A DNA stretch of 64,000 nucleotides from Ectobius pallidus (lineage: Eukaryota > Arthropoda > Insecta > Blattodea > Ectobiidae): the NCBI GenBank assembly GCA_964059195.1, contig CAXKWD010000002.1, positions 155,262,422 to 155,326,421 of the forward strand, in the 5' to 3' direction. Of this stretch, positions 43,347-55,036 are shown piece by piece. Under the pieces are notes generated by a model. That model had not been told where the DNA came from. It was given only the letters and a program-made list of their open reading frames with translations, and searched no databases. Numbering within the stretch: the stretch's first letter is position 1; each line of letters opens with the position of its first letter. The position numbers and the translations under genes were made by a program.

Positions 43347-43840
43347 TAGAATCTGTCTATTTCACTTCTATGCTTTAAGAGGTTTCTGTGAAAGAGAAAT
43401 ATGTAAAGTTTTACATATTTTATTTAATACAGATGTCTGAATGTTATGGTCAAAAATGAATATTTACTCACATGATAAAGAATGTCTCCACCATCCAAAT
43501 AATGCCAGTTTAACACTATAAAACTCAATTTTAAATCCTGTAACAATGACTTGCTAATTAACATAAAATTTTACTAGCAACAGGAATGCCACAATCTGAA
43601 AATGAAAATAAATGAAGGACAAAATTAACTGTTGCCAACTGTTGTTAAGCAAAGTTCACCAACTTTATTACAAACTTAAAATGTCAGTTAAATGAGATGT
43701 ATATTCTCGTATAACTTTAAAACTGTGCCTGATAGCGAATTTCTGTTTTCAGATTTGAATGTACCATTTGGAAATCCTTTAGAAACACATATTTTCATAT
43801 AAGAAAAATGACCCTTGTAGAACAGTGTAATTATTTCGAA
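43179..43840. other. Element interior, upstream of the transposase-like ORF
   Basis: AT-rich presumed 5' region of the transposase-like gene, with a (CT)n microsatellite and GTGTGTG at about 43317-43347. No ORF. Confidence 0.5.
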
Positions 43841-44404
43841 TTATAATTATTAACACCTAAATCACGTGGAGTGCATTCCACGATTAGGTAGCGTACCCTC
43901 GTAAAAGAGACCTTAGATTCGAGTACCTTGGCCCAGAAACCCCCTGTATAGTGAGTTTCGTTCAACTCGAACAATGTTTGACCATATTTAGGGTTGATTA
44001 TCCTTCTTCCGTGTAGGTTGAAAATGTCATATGTCTGTGGGCCTTGACACTCTAAACAAATGAATCATCTAGGATGGACTAACAAAATCAAGCGATCGCG
44101 TTGCTTTTATTTCCAAGGTATGAGGTATGATGACAAAAATAGCCAAAGCCATCTGTAAGTGATTTGATATTGAAATTTATTACTGAAACTGATGCTTCTA
44201 AAACGCAAAAAAAATGCACGTTTTCTGCCAGTTTTTCACTCATAACTCACGAACGAAAGCGATAATTAAAATTCCGGCTTCGAGGTGCACATTCCGACCC
44301 TTTAGTCCGCCTATGTATAAAATTTCAGATCTCTGCGTTGAGTAGATTTTGCTGGGCATCGCGGACAGACGGAGGACAGACACTTCCTTTTATTAATATA
44401 GATG
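43841..44404 (+). mobile_element. RTE/SINE-like repeat, copy 2 (5' truncated)
   Basis: Same body as the repeat at 40519: AACACCTAAATCACGTGGA, TAGTGAGTTTCGTTCAA, TTTTTCACTCATAACTCACGAACG and GGACAGACGGAGGACAGACA, ending CTTCCTTTTATTAATATAGATG. It lacks the CGCGGCTTCG start. Direct orientation relative to copy 1. Confidence 0.65.
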
Positions 44405-45033
44405 AATGCACGTGAACTATCTATACCTATAGTATTATGCCGATTGTCTACAAGCAAAAAGCAGTCATGCAACGTCCTTTAATTAACACGATTCATATTG
44501 ACAGAGTAAAACATCAATCATGAAAAGTATGGAAAGATATAACGACAATGAAAATTAATAAGTACGTTATTATTGTGATGAAAGTGGTTCAACTCAATCC
44601 CTTTCCAGCTGATTGTCGTCCTCAGTGCTACTACTGTCGGCAGGATTGTTTACAAAGCGATCAACAATGGCATCGCTCTTACTGTTACATGCTACATGCA
44701 AAAATGACTTACCAACTATATTATTACAACAGAAAAAGCCGAATGTGCAGATCTCAATTCCTTTTGTTATTACTATTTTATTATAAATTAAGTGTGAACT
44801 AAAATTTCTTATTTTAAAAATGTTTAGTTTTTTAAATCACACAATGTATTAATGTACATTAAAATTAATTTCTGTAACTTTACATTGAATAATGTGTTGT
44901 GATCCGCGGCCGATGCACGCTCTGCCAGCTGGCAGTACACATGCTGTTTGTTTTGATCAAGTTCCCTTCTAAGGCCGGCGCTGATATTATAGTCGCTGCT
45001 TTTATTTTTAATTATATTATACTATATTATTAT
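44405..45033. other. Element interior, no gene recognised
   Basis: One short open frame (44548-44802) with several Cys residues but no recognised motif. Otherwise AT-rich. Confidence 0.4.
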
Positions 45034-46167
45034 TAGGGCCCGGATTCTGATGACCTAAAATTGTTTGAAAAATTACCTATAAAATGACCCCAAAATTTAA
45101 AGACAATGACTTAATAATTATAAAAAATGACCTAAAAACTGATATTTTATTTATAAAAAGTTATTATTGTATACATAAAATTGTAGAATAATTTGTACAT
45201 AATTGTTAAAACCTTAAATTCAGAGAGGATGTTGTAGGTCTAAAAAAACTTTGATTTTTGCTGTGAATATTCTTTCCTTACGGAAATTTATACTGGCACT
45301 GAGGCACTGGCGAGTCAAACTTCAGCATTTCCTTTTGCGGTCTGCCGGATTATATTGTTTACTGAGGGTAAACAGTAGTTTGCACTCTCAAATACAAGCA
45401 GGTGGCAGACTCTGGTGCCAAGTCAATCTAATAATACAACATTTTGGCGTTCCTTTGATTCTCGTTTCCGACTGAGACATGACAACACTTCAACATAGAG
45501 TGTGTCCTTCTTGCATTAAACAAACACTTCAAAGACAGCACCGCTGGGGACGAAATAAATGCCCAAAAATATAAATTTGCATACAATGTCAAAAAAATCC
45601 CTTTAGGCAAGCCTACAGGCTGTGGTAGATTTCAAAGTGCTTTTGGTTTAATTTACTGTCGCTGCGTAGCACTCTTCTTCTTTAGCCTTGGCATGACAAA
45701 CCCGCAATAATAATTGCAAAAAAGAGGAAAGAGCACTTTTTCAAACATTCAAATCTCGCCTTAAATGAGAGCTATCAAGAAACTAGTTATTGATTTGTAG
45801 AGTACTCATCAAGAGCTTTTCAATGATGCCCCACAAGACGTGGTTTCAAAAATTTCGAATTTCCATCCCCCCCACCCCCACTCGTACCCCCAAAACCCCC
45901 GAATCGTTGGTGTCACTGTGAACTCCATAGGGAGTACTCTAATTTATTCAAACAAAGTTTCCCTCTATACTTCATAGGGGCCGAGATAAAAATGTTTTAA
46001 AATTTCAACCCCCTCCCCAAACCACCCCCTTAGGCCAATTTTGCTCATTAACGAACTTGTGCAAACTATTGGGCCTAGAAATAACATATTAAAATTTGGT
46101 TCAAATATCTTCAAAATTACGGCCGCTAGCGTGTAAAGATATATATATATATATATAAATATTGTGA

Positions 46168-46212
<45 letters not shown>

Positions 46213-46494
46213 TGTATATATAAATATATATATATATAAATATCACAATTTTTTTTAACGGGCGGTGGTTTCGTACTTAGGGGAGCATGAAACGTAAAGA
46301 TATGAAAGAATTTTTCGAAAATCATGACATGGTATCCATTGCAATAGGTAGATTTTTCTCGAAATCTACCTAAAATGACCTAATAAAAATGCATTTCTAT
46401 AATCTAGAGGCCATTATTATGATTTATCTAAAAATTGGCAATATCTATGCAGCATCAATAAAAAAGATGACATGTCATTAGAATCCGGGCTCTG
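45034..46494. mobile_element. Nested hAT-like non-autonomous element
   Basis: Ends TAGGGCCCGGATTCTGATGAC (left) and GTCATTAGAATCCGGGCTCTG (right), imperfect inverted repeats of the C/T-AG-R-GCCCGGATTCT type. AT-rich flanks share ATATTATT close to both ends, a possible 8-bp TSD with slippage. The interior contains repeated TGACCTAAAAT/TACCTAAAATGACC, C-rich runs and an AT microsatellite, with no ORF. Confidence 0.65.
46138..46245. repeat. (TA)n-rich palindromic microsatellite
   Basis: Long ATATATATA runs interrupted by TAAATATTGTGATATTTA and a mirrored TAAATATATATATATAAATATCACAA, so the whole tract can fold on itself. Confidence 0.85.
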
Positions 46495-46852
46495 ATATTA
46501 TTGTATTTTTTAACTAAGCGATTTTTAAATTAAACAGTGAAACAATATTAATGTTTGTGTTGTTTCGTCTCTTGTTGATGTTTGCGTTGCTTCTGTTGTA
46601 TAGGTAAGAATGATTTCAGTAAAAAAAAGTGCCAACTAAAACTACCATGACCATCATAGCTTAGTCTACATTATTAGTTTTGATCTATTAGGCAGTGGTT
46701 TTTTAAAGAAATGGGACCAAAAAAATCCTTCTGCAAGCGAATTTAAGAAAATCAGTTTTACAGAAATTAAAAAAAATTGTTCATTTGGAGGGCGCAGATT
46801 TGTCAAACTCGCCAAGGGCGCAGAAGGACCTTGCTACGGCCCTGGTTAACAC

Positions 46853-47575
46853 ACAACAAGATTTTCGCCTTAACAGACGGATAGGGTTGTATGAAGTCGT
46901 AATCGGAGATGATATAATAGAGAATGAAAGTTAAGAGCGAACAGACCAGACTCTATCTTATGCATAACGTTTGTTGTGATTGTAGGTCAGGCAGGCTCAA
47001 GGCCACTCTGCAGCACGGCTACATGGTTCCGGGTTCAACTTCCTCCGTATTATGCCGAAAGCTTTGCAGTTCATATAATTATGCTCAGAACCACAAATTT
47101 AAAATTGTTTGTTGCCCTATCTAAAAACTAGGATAGAAAAGTTTATGAAAAATGATATTTTTACTAATGCACTCTATTACACGCAAGTGATAAAATGTGT
47201 ATATGGCATGAAAGAAATAACAGAAAATTGATGGTTTTATTTTGCATATTGTTGCATATTTGTTTAGTTTTGCGACAGTACATCATTATTGCTTGTTAAT
47301 AAAATATTTATTCATATTTCAATAATTAGTCACATTTTAACGCCACATTTCTGATAGATTTTAAATATTGTACAGTACATATCTGTGTTACTTGAAACAT
47401 TTACTGCACACAGTATTTGGCTAAGAAGGCTTATTTGTTTTGGGAATCGACTGTACAATAATTGTCAGTACATAGCCTACTGTTTTTGGAAATGATTTAT
47501 AATATTAAAGCGATGTTTCACTTAGGCCTAATTAATTTTTAATTTACTAAATTTGCTGCATTCGCATTATTAAAA
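46853..47575. other. No gene recognised
   Basis: AT-rich sequence between two DNA elements. Confidence 0.4.
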
Positions 47576-48859
47576 CAGGGGTGCCCACACGCAGACTGCG
47601 TCATTGAAATTTCTGGGGGGGGGCAAAATATTATCGTTTTATGAATTTTCTGGGGGGGGGTTGAAAATTGTTGCAAAATTAGCGTTTTATATGTTAAAAA
47701 TAAAAAAGGTCAAGCTTTATAACTCCAAAAGGTCTCTTCTAACAGTGGATTAGGAAAGGGGGTCCAGGGGGTTTGGACCCCCCAAAAGCAAAACCTAAAA
47801 TTCTCTATTTCTATTTAAAAAAATATTTATTTCATTAAACAAGATTTGTTGGTGTGCCATATATGATATAGGGCCTAACAGTTATTTTCTTTTCATAACA
47901 TAATGAGTAGGCCTATTATATCCACTGTTCCATGTGTTATTAAACTTTTCTTATAAACGGTAATAAGTATTATAACTTAGTAACATATTCTTGTTTAAGT
48001 TGCCATATCTTAGAGTACCGGTATAGTAAACAAATTTGCTAACTAGTTTTTTAGTGCTAAAATAGCGTAAAATGTGATTTTCATTAGTTCAATATTTAAA
48101 AATTTTCCGGGGGTGGAGTTCCCACTTAGGCAATGATTTCTTATTTATATTGGCTTGTCTTAGAGTATGGTAAACAAATTTCCTAACTAGTTTTTTTGGT
48201 GCTAAAATAGACTAAAATGTGATTTTCGTTAGTTCAATATTTAAAAATTTCCTGGGGTGGACACCCGACTTAGGCAACAATTTCTTGTTTACATTGGCAT
48301 GTCTTAGAGTATAATAAACAAATTTCCTAACTAGTTTTTGAGTGCTAAAATAGCGTCAAATGTAATTTTCATTAGTTCAATATTTAAATATTTTCCGAGG
48401 GTGGCCCCCTACTTAGGTAATGATTTCTTATTTACATTGGCATGTCTTAGAGTAAGGTAAACAAATTTCCTAACTAGTTTTTCTGTGATAAAACAGCGTA
48501 AAATGTGATTTTCATTAGTTCAATATTTAAAATTTTTCTGGGGATGGACCCCCGACACCCCTTTTTTATTCCAAACCCCCCGGCACTTTCGACCCTCCCC
48601 TCAATTATTTTCTGACTACGTCATTGCTGCACTTATTATATTATTATATTATTAATATAATGTTACAAAGTGGCCCAAGAAGTTAAAGCAACAAAAAATT
48701 GATAAATAAATTTAAAAAATAACCCCCCCTAGAAAATATAATATGGGCGCCCTTGTCGACAGCCAATCAGGTTGGGGGTGAGCAATGAAGTTTGGGGGGT
48801 CAGCAATGAAGTTGGGGGGGGGGGTGAGTCATGAAGTTTGGGGGGGGGGGGCACCCCTG
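47576..48859. mobile_element. hAT-like non-autonomous element with internal tandem repeats
   Basis: Left end CAGGGGTGCCCACACGCAG, right end GGGGGGCACCCCTG. Flanks ATTAAAA at both sides (47569-47575 and 48860-48866) give a 7-bp identical or 8-bp imperfect target duplication. The interior has G-runs, a CTACGTCATTGCTGC motif near the right end, and ~143-bp tandem units. No ORF. Confidence 0.75.
47985..48545. repeat. ~143-150 bp x 4 tandem repeat
   Basis: TCTTAGAGTA recurs at about 48009, 48159, 48302 and 48445. Each unit contains CAAATTTCCTAACTAGTTTTT, GTGCTAAAATAG(C/A), TTCNTTAGTTCAATATTTAAA and a GGGGTGGAC/GGTGG block. Confidence 0.85.
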
Positions 48860-48867
48860 ATTAAAAA

Positions 48868-49630
48868 TATATATTATGACATTAAAACAACTTTTCCCAG
48901 TTTTATTCACTCTATCCGTACCATAGGTAGTTCAATTTTAACATAAATACACGTTTTGAGGTCCTCTGAATCCAAAAATACTATTTTCGGAAGCATGTCT
49001 GTGTATTTCTGTCGTCTGTGAACAGCCTAGCTTCAAAACGGAAAATCGTATGAAAACGGAATTATGTATTTGGGTTAGGTACCTTCTAGGGATTGTGACA
49101 CGAAGAATGGCGACAACTTTATCTTATTTCTAAGGGGACTTTGCATAAATAAAATTTTGATTTTTTTTTCGCGATTTTCTCTAAAACGGCTCTAACGGTT
49201 TTCTTTAAATTGTGTACATTGGGGTTCTTACACTAAGAGCTAAAACTTTTGTTTGATTATTTTTCGAGAAACATATGGGAAGGGTAATTATAAGCTACCC
49301 ACTGTTTTTAGAAACTCGGTGTTGCCTGGTGAAACATAAAGCATGGCATCAGGTTTGAAACAAATGAACATGCGCTCTTTCACGGCCTCTTATTCTATAT
49401 CAGAATGTGAAGTGATAAAGATGTATTGTTCGCTATGCTTAGAGTAAAGAAAGTTACACGAATGCATTATTCAGATTTTATTTGGGCTAGGTATCCTTCA
49501 GGGGTGCGATACGATGTGATAACGATATTCTCTTCACTTTTATAACCAATTTAGGCCTACATGAAGAGAATGCCATACATAATATATTATTCGAAGAGGC
49601 AAACTTTATTTTGGCAGAGGATGTTATGTG
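48868..49630. other. No gene recognised
   Basis: AT-rich DNA with no conserved frame. Confidence 0.4.
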
Positions 49631-49639
49631 ATTTTCACA

Positions 49640-51970
49640 TCAGATTATTTTTTTTACAAATTAAGTTTATTACAAATTAAAAAATACAAATTGATACAAA
49701 ATTATTACAAATACAAATAATATACACACAATTTGTACAGTTTGAAAAGAGTATTATTTGCCCCGCATGAGCATAGCTCGTGTTCGGGGTCAGTTCAGTC
49801 ATACTAAAATTATATATATAAAAAAACATACATATTATAGTTTTAGGTAAAAAATAAGAATAAAAATAAATAAGATTGCTTATATGAAATAAATGCATGA
49901 ACAAAGATACGAAAAAATAAATTACAGTAACATAACAGAGTTACAAACAAAATACCCAATGTTAAAATTTAAAAATTTACAGTTGAGAATGATTAACATA
50001 AAAAAGTGGTAAAAGTACAATTACAAGTTAGATTTAATCAAATCGAGTACTCTTTTTTTAAACAATTTATTGTTTAGTGGTATCATATTAGGGTTTCTTC
50101 TAGTAAAATTGTTGTACAGCCTTGGTCCGAAATTTATAGTATGCCTTAGACCTACTTCTGTAGCACACTTTGGTTCGAAAAGAGGACAAGAGATATTATA
50201 CCTCCTTGTATTATAGTAGTGATTTCGTGTTATGAACTTTTCATGATGTTTATGGAAATAATTTAATAAAGTGTAGGAGTATAATTGTTTAATATTCAAT
50301 ACGTCAAAATCTTTATATAAGCTTTTAGATGGATAGTCCATTGATTTTTTTAAACATATCTTGATTATTCTTTTCTGCAACAACGACAATGGGCGAAGTG
50401 GAGTCTGACATATCCCACCCCATCCTATTATTCCATATTGTATAACTGATTGGACTAAACTTAGATATATTAGTCTTAAAGTACTCTGTGGCATAATGTT
50501 TCTTAATATAACAAATTTATATATAGTTTTCCGTAGTTTAAGACACAGATATTGAACATGTTTTTCCCACCGTAAATTTTGATCAATGATAACACCTAAG
50601 TATTTTACTTGTGTTGATGAACTTAATTTTGGACATTTACAATTAAAAGGGATAGAACAAGAGATTTCATGTAAGATTATATTGTGTTGTGCATTTATCG
50701 AGGAAAGTCCTTTAGAGTTTAGTGAAAATGGTAAATATGTTGTTTTATCAATGTTTAAAGATAGAAGGTTTTCATCGAGTCATTTTTTTATTTTGTTTGT
50801 TCCAATGTTAGCATTACTAAAAACGTGCTCCCAACTGTTTCCAGAAAATATGATTACTGTGTCATCAGCGAAGGAATAGACATTGCCTTTGATGAGACTT
50901 ATATCTCATTTAAGAAGATCATTGATATATATTAAGAAGAGCAAAGGACCTAACACAGTTCCTTGTGGGATGCCGATATTTAGCACTACGTTTTCACTTT
51001 TTTCGTTGTTAACTTTAGTGATTTGGTATCTATTTGATAAATATGATCGAAATAGGTCTAAGGCAATACCTCTAACACCAATATTTTCTAATTTATTTAG
51101 CAAAATGTTGTGACTTATAGTGTCAAAGGCCTTTCTTAGGTCCAGAAAAACACCTAAGCATTTTTTTCCTTCATCTACTGCTTTAATAATTGTGGATGTA
51201 ACGGCCATTATAGCATCATCTGTACTCATATTATTCCTAAAACCAAATTGTGATTCCGCTAATAGTTTATTTTTTTCTAAAAAGTTTGTTAGTCTATTTT
51301 TTATGCATTTCTCTAATAATTTTGCAATGGTAGATAATAAGGATATTGGCCTATAATTATTTAAATTACATTTGTCACCTGATTTGTACAATGGAATTAC
51401 TGTCGCATATTTTAATTCATCCGGAAAGAAGCCTTGAGCTAAGCATAGGTTGAAAATATGAGTAAGGGGTTTAGAAATAAATCTAATAATTGCTTTCATT
51501 ATAGTTGGTGAAACGTCATCACTTCCAGGAGTAACGCTATTCTTAAGGTTTATGGCAATTAAGATCAATTCATTTTCAATTATTGGCTGTAGGAACAGAG
51601 AAGCTGTTGGATTTGAATGTAGATTATTATTGCGAGTAGATTGTGATGAATATGATGAAATGGAGCTTGTTATTTTATGTCCAATCTGAGAAAAATGTTT
51701 ATTGAATTCATTAGCAATTTCACTATTATTGGTAATGGTTAATCCTTCTTCTGTTACGATTTTGTTTATATTCGTATTTTCTCGTTTTAATGTATCTGTA
51801 GCTTCATTGTGTATCTGTAGCTCTAATTCAATTTAGCTAACAAGAGAACGCAAAGAATTAAAATTACTTAGATGATAGAGCATATCTCGTTGGTTCCGGA
51901 ATATTTTACCAATTTTAGGGCTTATTTTCGTGCATATTTCGTTTTCTGATAGAGCATTAACTTCCGGGCC
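49640..51970 (-). mobile_element. Jockey-like LINE, 5'-truncated and decayed
   Basis: Minus-strand non-LTR retrotransposon. The 3' end is AT-rich (ACAAATTAAGTTTATTACAAA near 49660). Coding remains run from about 51960 down to 50021. The endonuclease is missing apart from the linker before reverse transcriptase. No clear target duplication was found. Confidence 0.8.
50021..51850 (-). pseudogene. Reverse transcriptase of the Jockey-like LINE
   Basis: The reading frame is unusually well kept: one frame from ~51830 to the natural stop at 50021, broken by two in-frame TGA codons (at ~50904, after INDLL; and ~50795, before LDENLLSLNIDKT). Motifs: SVTPGSDDVSPTIMKAI, YATVIPLYKSGDK, YRPISLLSTIAKLLEKC, QFGFRNNMSTDDA, GVFLDLRKAFDTI (motif A), GIPQGTVLGPLLFLIYIND, YSFADDTVI (motif C), VKYLGVIIDQNLRWEKHV. 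The C-terminal region includes QSVIQYGIIGWGG and FKKRVLDLIKSNL. Single point mutations to TGA suggest a moderately old copy. Confidence 0.88.
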
Positions 51971-53183
51971 TTCTAGTTATTACTGATACAGATATAAAAG
52001 CGTAATGTTTTACAGTGATTGTGGAATTAAGAAGCTAGTTGAAGTCAGGATTCTTAAATAACTTACAGGAGTACCATACTTAGGAACATTATCATACACT
52101 GTATTTCTACGATAACAGTAGGTTAACAGTAAATAATTATTCAGATTTACTGCTAATAAACATATGAAAATAGAATGGTTGTAAGGCAACGATTTCATGA
52201 GTGAAACTGGAATTATCACTTGCATTTACTTTTCGGACAACAACAATCGTGCATAATGAAGTTGCTTAGTTAAACACTCACCTTCAAGATTTGGCCAAAT
52301 TGCATCTTAACTTACTATCGCAGACTTTTTTAAAATGAGATTGCTGCCTTGTAGATGTTAGCAGAATCTTAATGATCCATTTAGACTTGAATTACAGTAT
52401 TATCTGTTAGAGCTTATTGCACAAGGATTTCGTTGTTACACGGTTTAATCTGATGACTTACGGACATACGATTCCAGCCAGTGACTTCTTTTCCTACAGT
52501 AAATTGAGCATACTAATTTATCAATTTATCTCTAAGATCCATGACATATCATTATTCGGTAAGAGGAGAGATGAATTCGGTCTGACTACAGCCACGTGTT
52601 CGGAAAGTTCATATCTCGTATTTAATACATACAATATATTTTTGAAATTTCGGTATTCAGATATGGAAAATCGGTTCTGCAATATATGCTTATCATGTGT
52701 ACCTAAATTAACAATTCGAAATATACATTATCTCATGTTTCGGAAACAGTGGAGTTAGTACACTCCAATACTCAGGTGACGTCGAGTCATTCTCGCATCC
52801 CGATGCATGAATCTGGAGAAATCGACAAGGCCTCTGAAAAACCGAAATAGGCTATATGTACCGTACTTCCTGGGTCATTCACTTATCGAGCACATATGGT
52901 TTGAATATGCTTGTGCATAAGCTCCTACTGTAGTGAGGCAAAGAGGTAAATGCCTCATCTAAATTTATTAAGTGCCAGTATGGTACTTTTACGGGAAAAT
53001 GTCTCTCTTTCCGTCCGTGTGTCAGTACGCGCGATAACTCAAATACGCTTTATCAGATTTTCATGAAACTTGGTATACGCATTTCTAATGTCCATGGAAA
53101 GAAGCCTATTGATATTGGGCCAAATTGACTGTCCGGCACCGGAGTAATGTCCAATTTAGTGTCTACTTTATGGTAATATAACG
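51971..53183. other. No gene; possible old repeat at the right end
   Basis: A 113-codon frame at 52417-52758 is not recognised. The 52985-53160 segment (TCTCTTTCCGTCCGTGTGTC, GCGATAACTC, TTTTCATGAAACTTGGTATACGC) has the look of an arthropod repeat tail, but the family is not identified. Confidence 0.4.
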
Positions 53184-53490
53184 GGGGTGCGCCGTAGCGT
53201 AGTGATTAAGGCGCTGCGCTACAAACCGGAAGGTCGCGGGTTCGATCCCCGATGAGGTCGTTGGAGTTTTTCAATTGGCCTAATCCTTCTGGTGGCACTA
53301 TGGCCCTGGGGTCGACTCAGCCTCCAACATAAATGAGTACCAGGAGCAATCCTGGGGGTAAAGGCGGCCGGGCGTAAGGCTGACAACCTTACCACCTTCA
53401 TGTGCCGATGTCTAAAATCTGGGAGCCTCAACCTCCTGGAACCATCTGGGCCTCTTCCCCCATTCCCCACCCCAAAATTTGTAACACTAA
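53184..53490 (+). mobile_element. tRNA-derived SINE, second family
   Basis: GGTGCGCCGTAGCGTAGTG then ATTAAGGCGCTGCG (A box) and GTCGCGGGTTCGATCCCC (B box) form a clear tRNA-like head. It is followed by a ~230-base body (CCTGGGGTCGACTCAGCC, AATGAGTACCAGG, GGCGGCCGGGCGTAAGGC, TGCCGATGTCTAA). No long A tail and no target duplication could be fixed. Different body from the 38989/53803 family. Confidence 0.8.
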
Positions 53491-53639
53491 GCACAAATTA
53501 TTCAAACCTTCTAAGCCTTCTAATAAATTTTGTAAAGACAACATAACCCAAATACTTAAATTAAAGCAACGAGATTCATTATTTTGAAATACATTTGTAA
53601 TAAAATGCCGAAATGTTCATTCTGATTTCAATTGTGTAC

Positions 53640-53721
53640 TGGGAATAATTAATTTTTATGAGTAAAAACTTCCCTCTCTACTTTGGTTCCTCCCCAAGAT
53701 GTCTCTCTGGATCCGCCCCTG
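53640..53721. mobile_element. Right end of a truncated hAT-like element
   Basis: Ends GTCTCTCTGGATCCGCCCCTG at 53721, a typical hAT-like terminus in reverse orientation, but no matching CAGGGGCGGATCC left end lies nearby. The 5' extent is uncertain. Confidence 0.4.
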
Positions 53722-53802
53722 CAACAATTGATTATTAATAATAATATTGAATGGATAATAATATTATTAATAATAAATCTTATTATTATGAGCCTATTAT
53801 TA

Positions 53803-54264
53803 GCCCACCGCTGTAGTGCAGGGGATGCGTTCGCTCGTTTCACGCAGCGGGCCCGGTTTTAATTCCCAGTCGGGAAAAAATTACCTAGGTGGGGGTTTTC
53901 CCGCAGTTTTGTTCACCTATGAGACGAATGTCGGGTAACTTTAAACCCTTGTGGTCACCGGATATCATCTGGCCGTCATCAGTATCATCTTCATCCCTTC
54001 CGCGCCTTGTTCGACATGAGTGTGTGTGTGTGTGAATGGTGATTCTCGTCAAACGTGTTCATCTTATTTCGGAGGTGTCCCCGGCATTGGGCTGATCACC
54101 CATCCGGGAAGGCCCTCCATGTCTTTGTCATGTGAGAAAAGTGTGTATGTGATACAAAGGTAATCTCTCTCCCGCGAGGTCGCGGTCCTGTAAGGCTTTG
54201 GTGACTTAGGCCGCATAAGCGTCCTTACAACAGAAAAGTTAAACTAAGAGAAAGAAGTAAAAGA
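53803..54264 (+). mobile_element. tRNA-derived SINE with 12-bp target duplication
   Basis: Same family as 38989-39435: GCCCACCGCTGTAGTGCAGG head, ACCTAGGTGGGGGTTTTCCC, GAGACGAATGTCGGGTAACT, ATCATCTGGCCGTCATCAG and GGTGTCCCCGGCATTGGGC. The A/G-rich tail ends near 54264. Flanks AGCCTATTATTA at 53791-53802 and 54265-54276 are identical. Confidence 0.9.
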
Positions 54265-54281
54265 AGCCTATTATTATTAAA

Positions 54282-54282
<1 letters not shown>

Positions 54283-54343
<61 letters not shown>
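54283..54343. repeat. (ATT)n microsatellite
   Basis: About 20 uninterrupted ATT units directly after the SINE target duplication. Confidence 0.95.
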
Positions 54344-54346
<3 letters not shown>

Positions 54347-55036
54347 TTCCAGAAAAATTGTTGAATAGCATTCACTGTCTCTCAAGTTAATGGGATTCAG
54401 CTTCCACCGTTGTTCAATGTTGTTCTTCCTTCAATAATTAAAACTTTTTCAAAGTGTTACAAGTATCCAGTATTCAGGATATTTGGATTTCTTGTGAGCA
54501 GTGCTTTATATTAACGGTGAATTATTTATTGACTTTTGTTATTTCTGTGTTAAAAAGAACTTTTGAAATAATTTCCACAGATTTAAATTTTACTAATTAA
54601 ATGTTGGTATTATTATTATTGAGTAATCATTTTAATAATCATTATCTGAAGACATTAATTTAATTTGTAATACAAAACATTCCTTTGAGTACTGGCACCG
54701 CATAAGGAACTTAATACTCGGCTAATTTGCACCTGTTTACACACCGCATTTTAACAAATAGACGACAACTGTCGGAATTCCTGAGGTAGATTTCATTAAA
54801 TTGCTTGTAAAGGGATGATTGATGTGATGTCTGCACAAGCGTCGTGAGGAAGGAGCAGGATTCTCGTGCTGGAATGCTGACACATACACGTGATGTATTG
54901 GACATCCGGCTCAGACTCACTGCTGCTAGCGTCAAGTCACCCGGACCTGCCTCTGCCAACCCGACTCATCGGACTCATCCTATTTTTGCCGTACCTGATT
55001 ACCGGACCTAACAAAAACATTAGGGGTTGCTTTATG
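54344..55036. other. No gene recognised
   Basis: Includes an 82-codon minus frame (54959-54711) without recognised motifs. Confidence 0.4.

Larger units (their letters stand above)
40358..46844. mobile_element. Complete DNA transposon with hAT-like ends and an unusual transposase candidate
   Basis: Starts CAGGGCCGTAGC and ends with its complement GCTACGGCCCTG. It is flanked by a perfect 8-bp target duplication GTTAACAC (40350-40357 and 46845-46852). An 8-bp TSD and CAGGG ends are hAT hallmarks. Subterminal CGCCAAGGGCGCAG occurs near both ends in the same orientation. The only long ORF (41469-43178, minus) does not look like a hAT transposase. Two direct copies of an RTE/SINE-like repeat and a nested MITE lie inside, so the element is old enough to have collected insertions. 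Confidence 0.85.

Noticed and set aside
44548..44802. Cys-containing 84-codon ORF as a zinc-finger gene
   Set aside because: Cys spacing fits no known finger and there is no supporting context.
45965..46325. ORFs with Y-I-Y-I repeats
   Set aside because: Translation of the (TA)n microsatellite.
54711..54959. Possible host exon on the minus strand
   Set aside because: 82 codons with no recognised motif and no convincing splice context.
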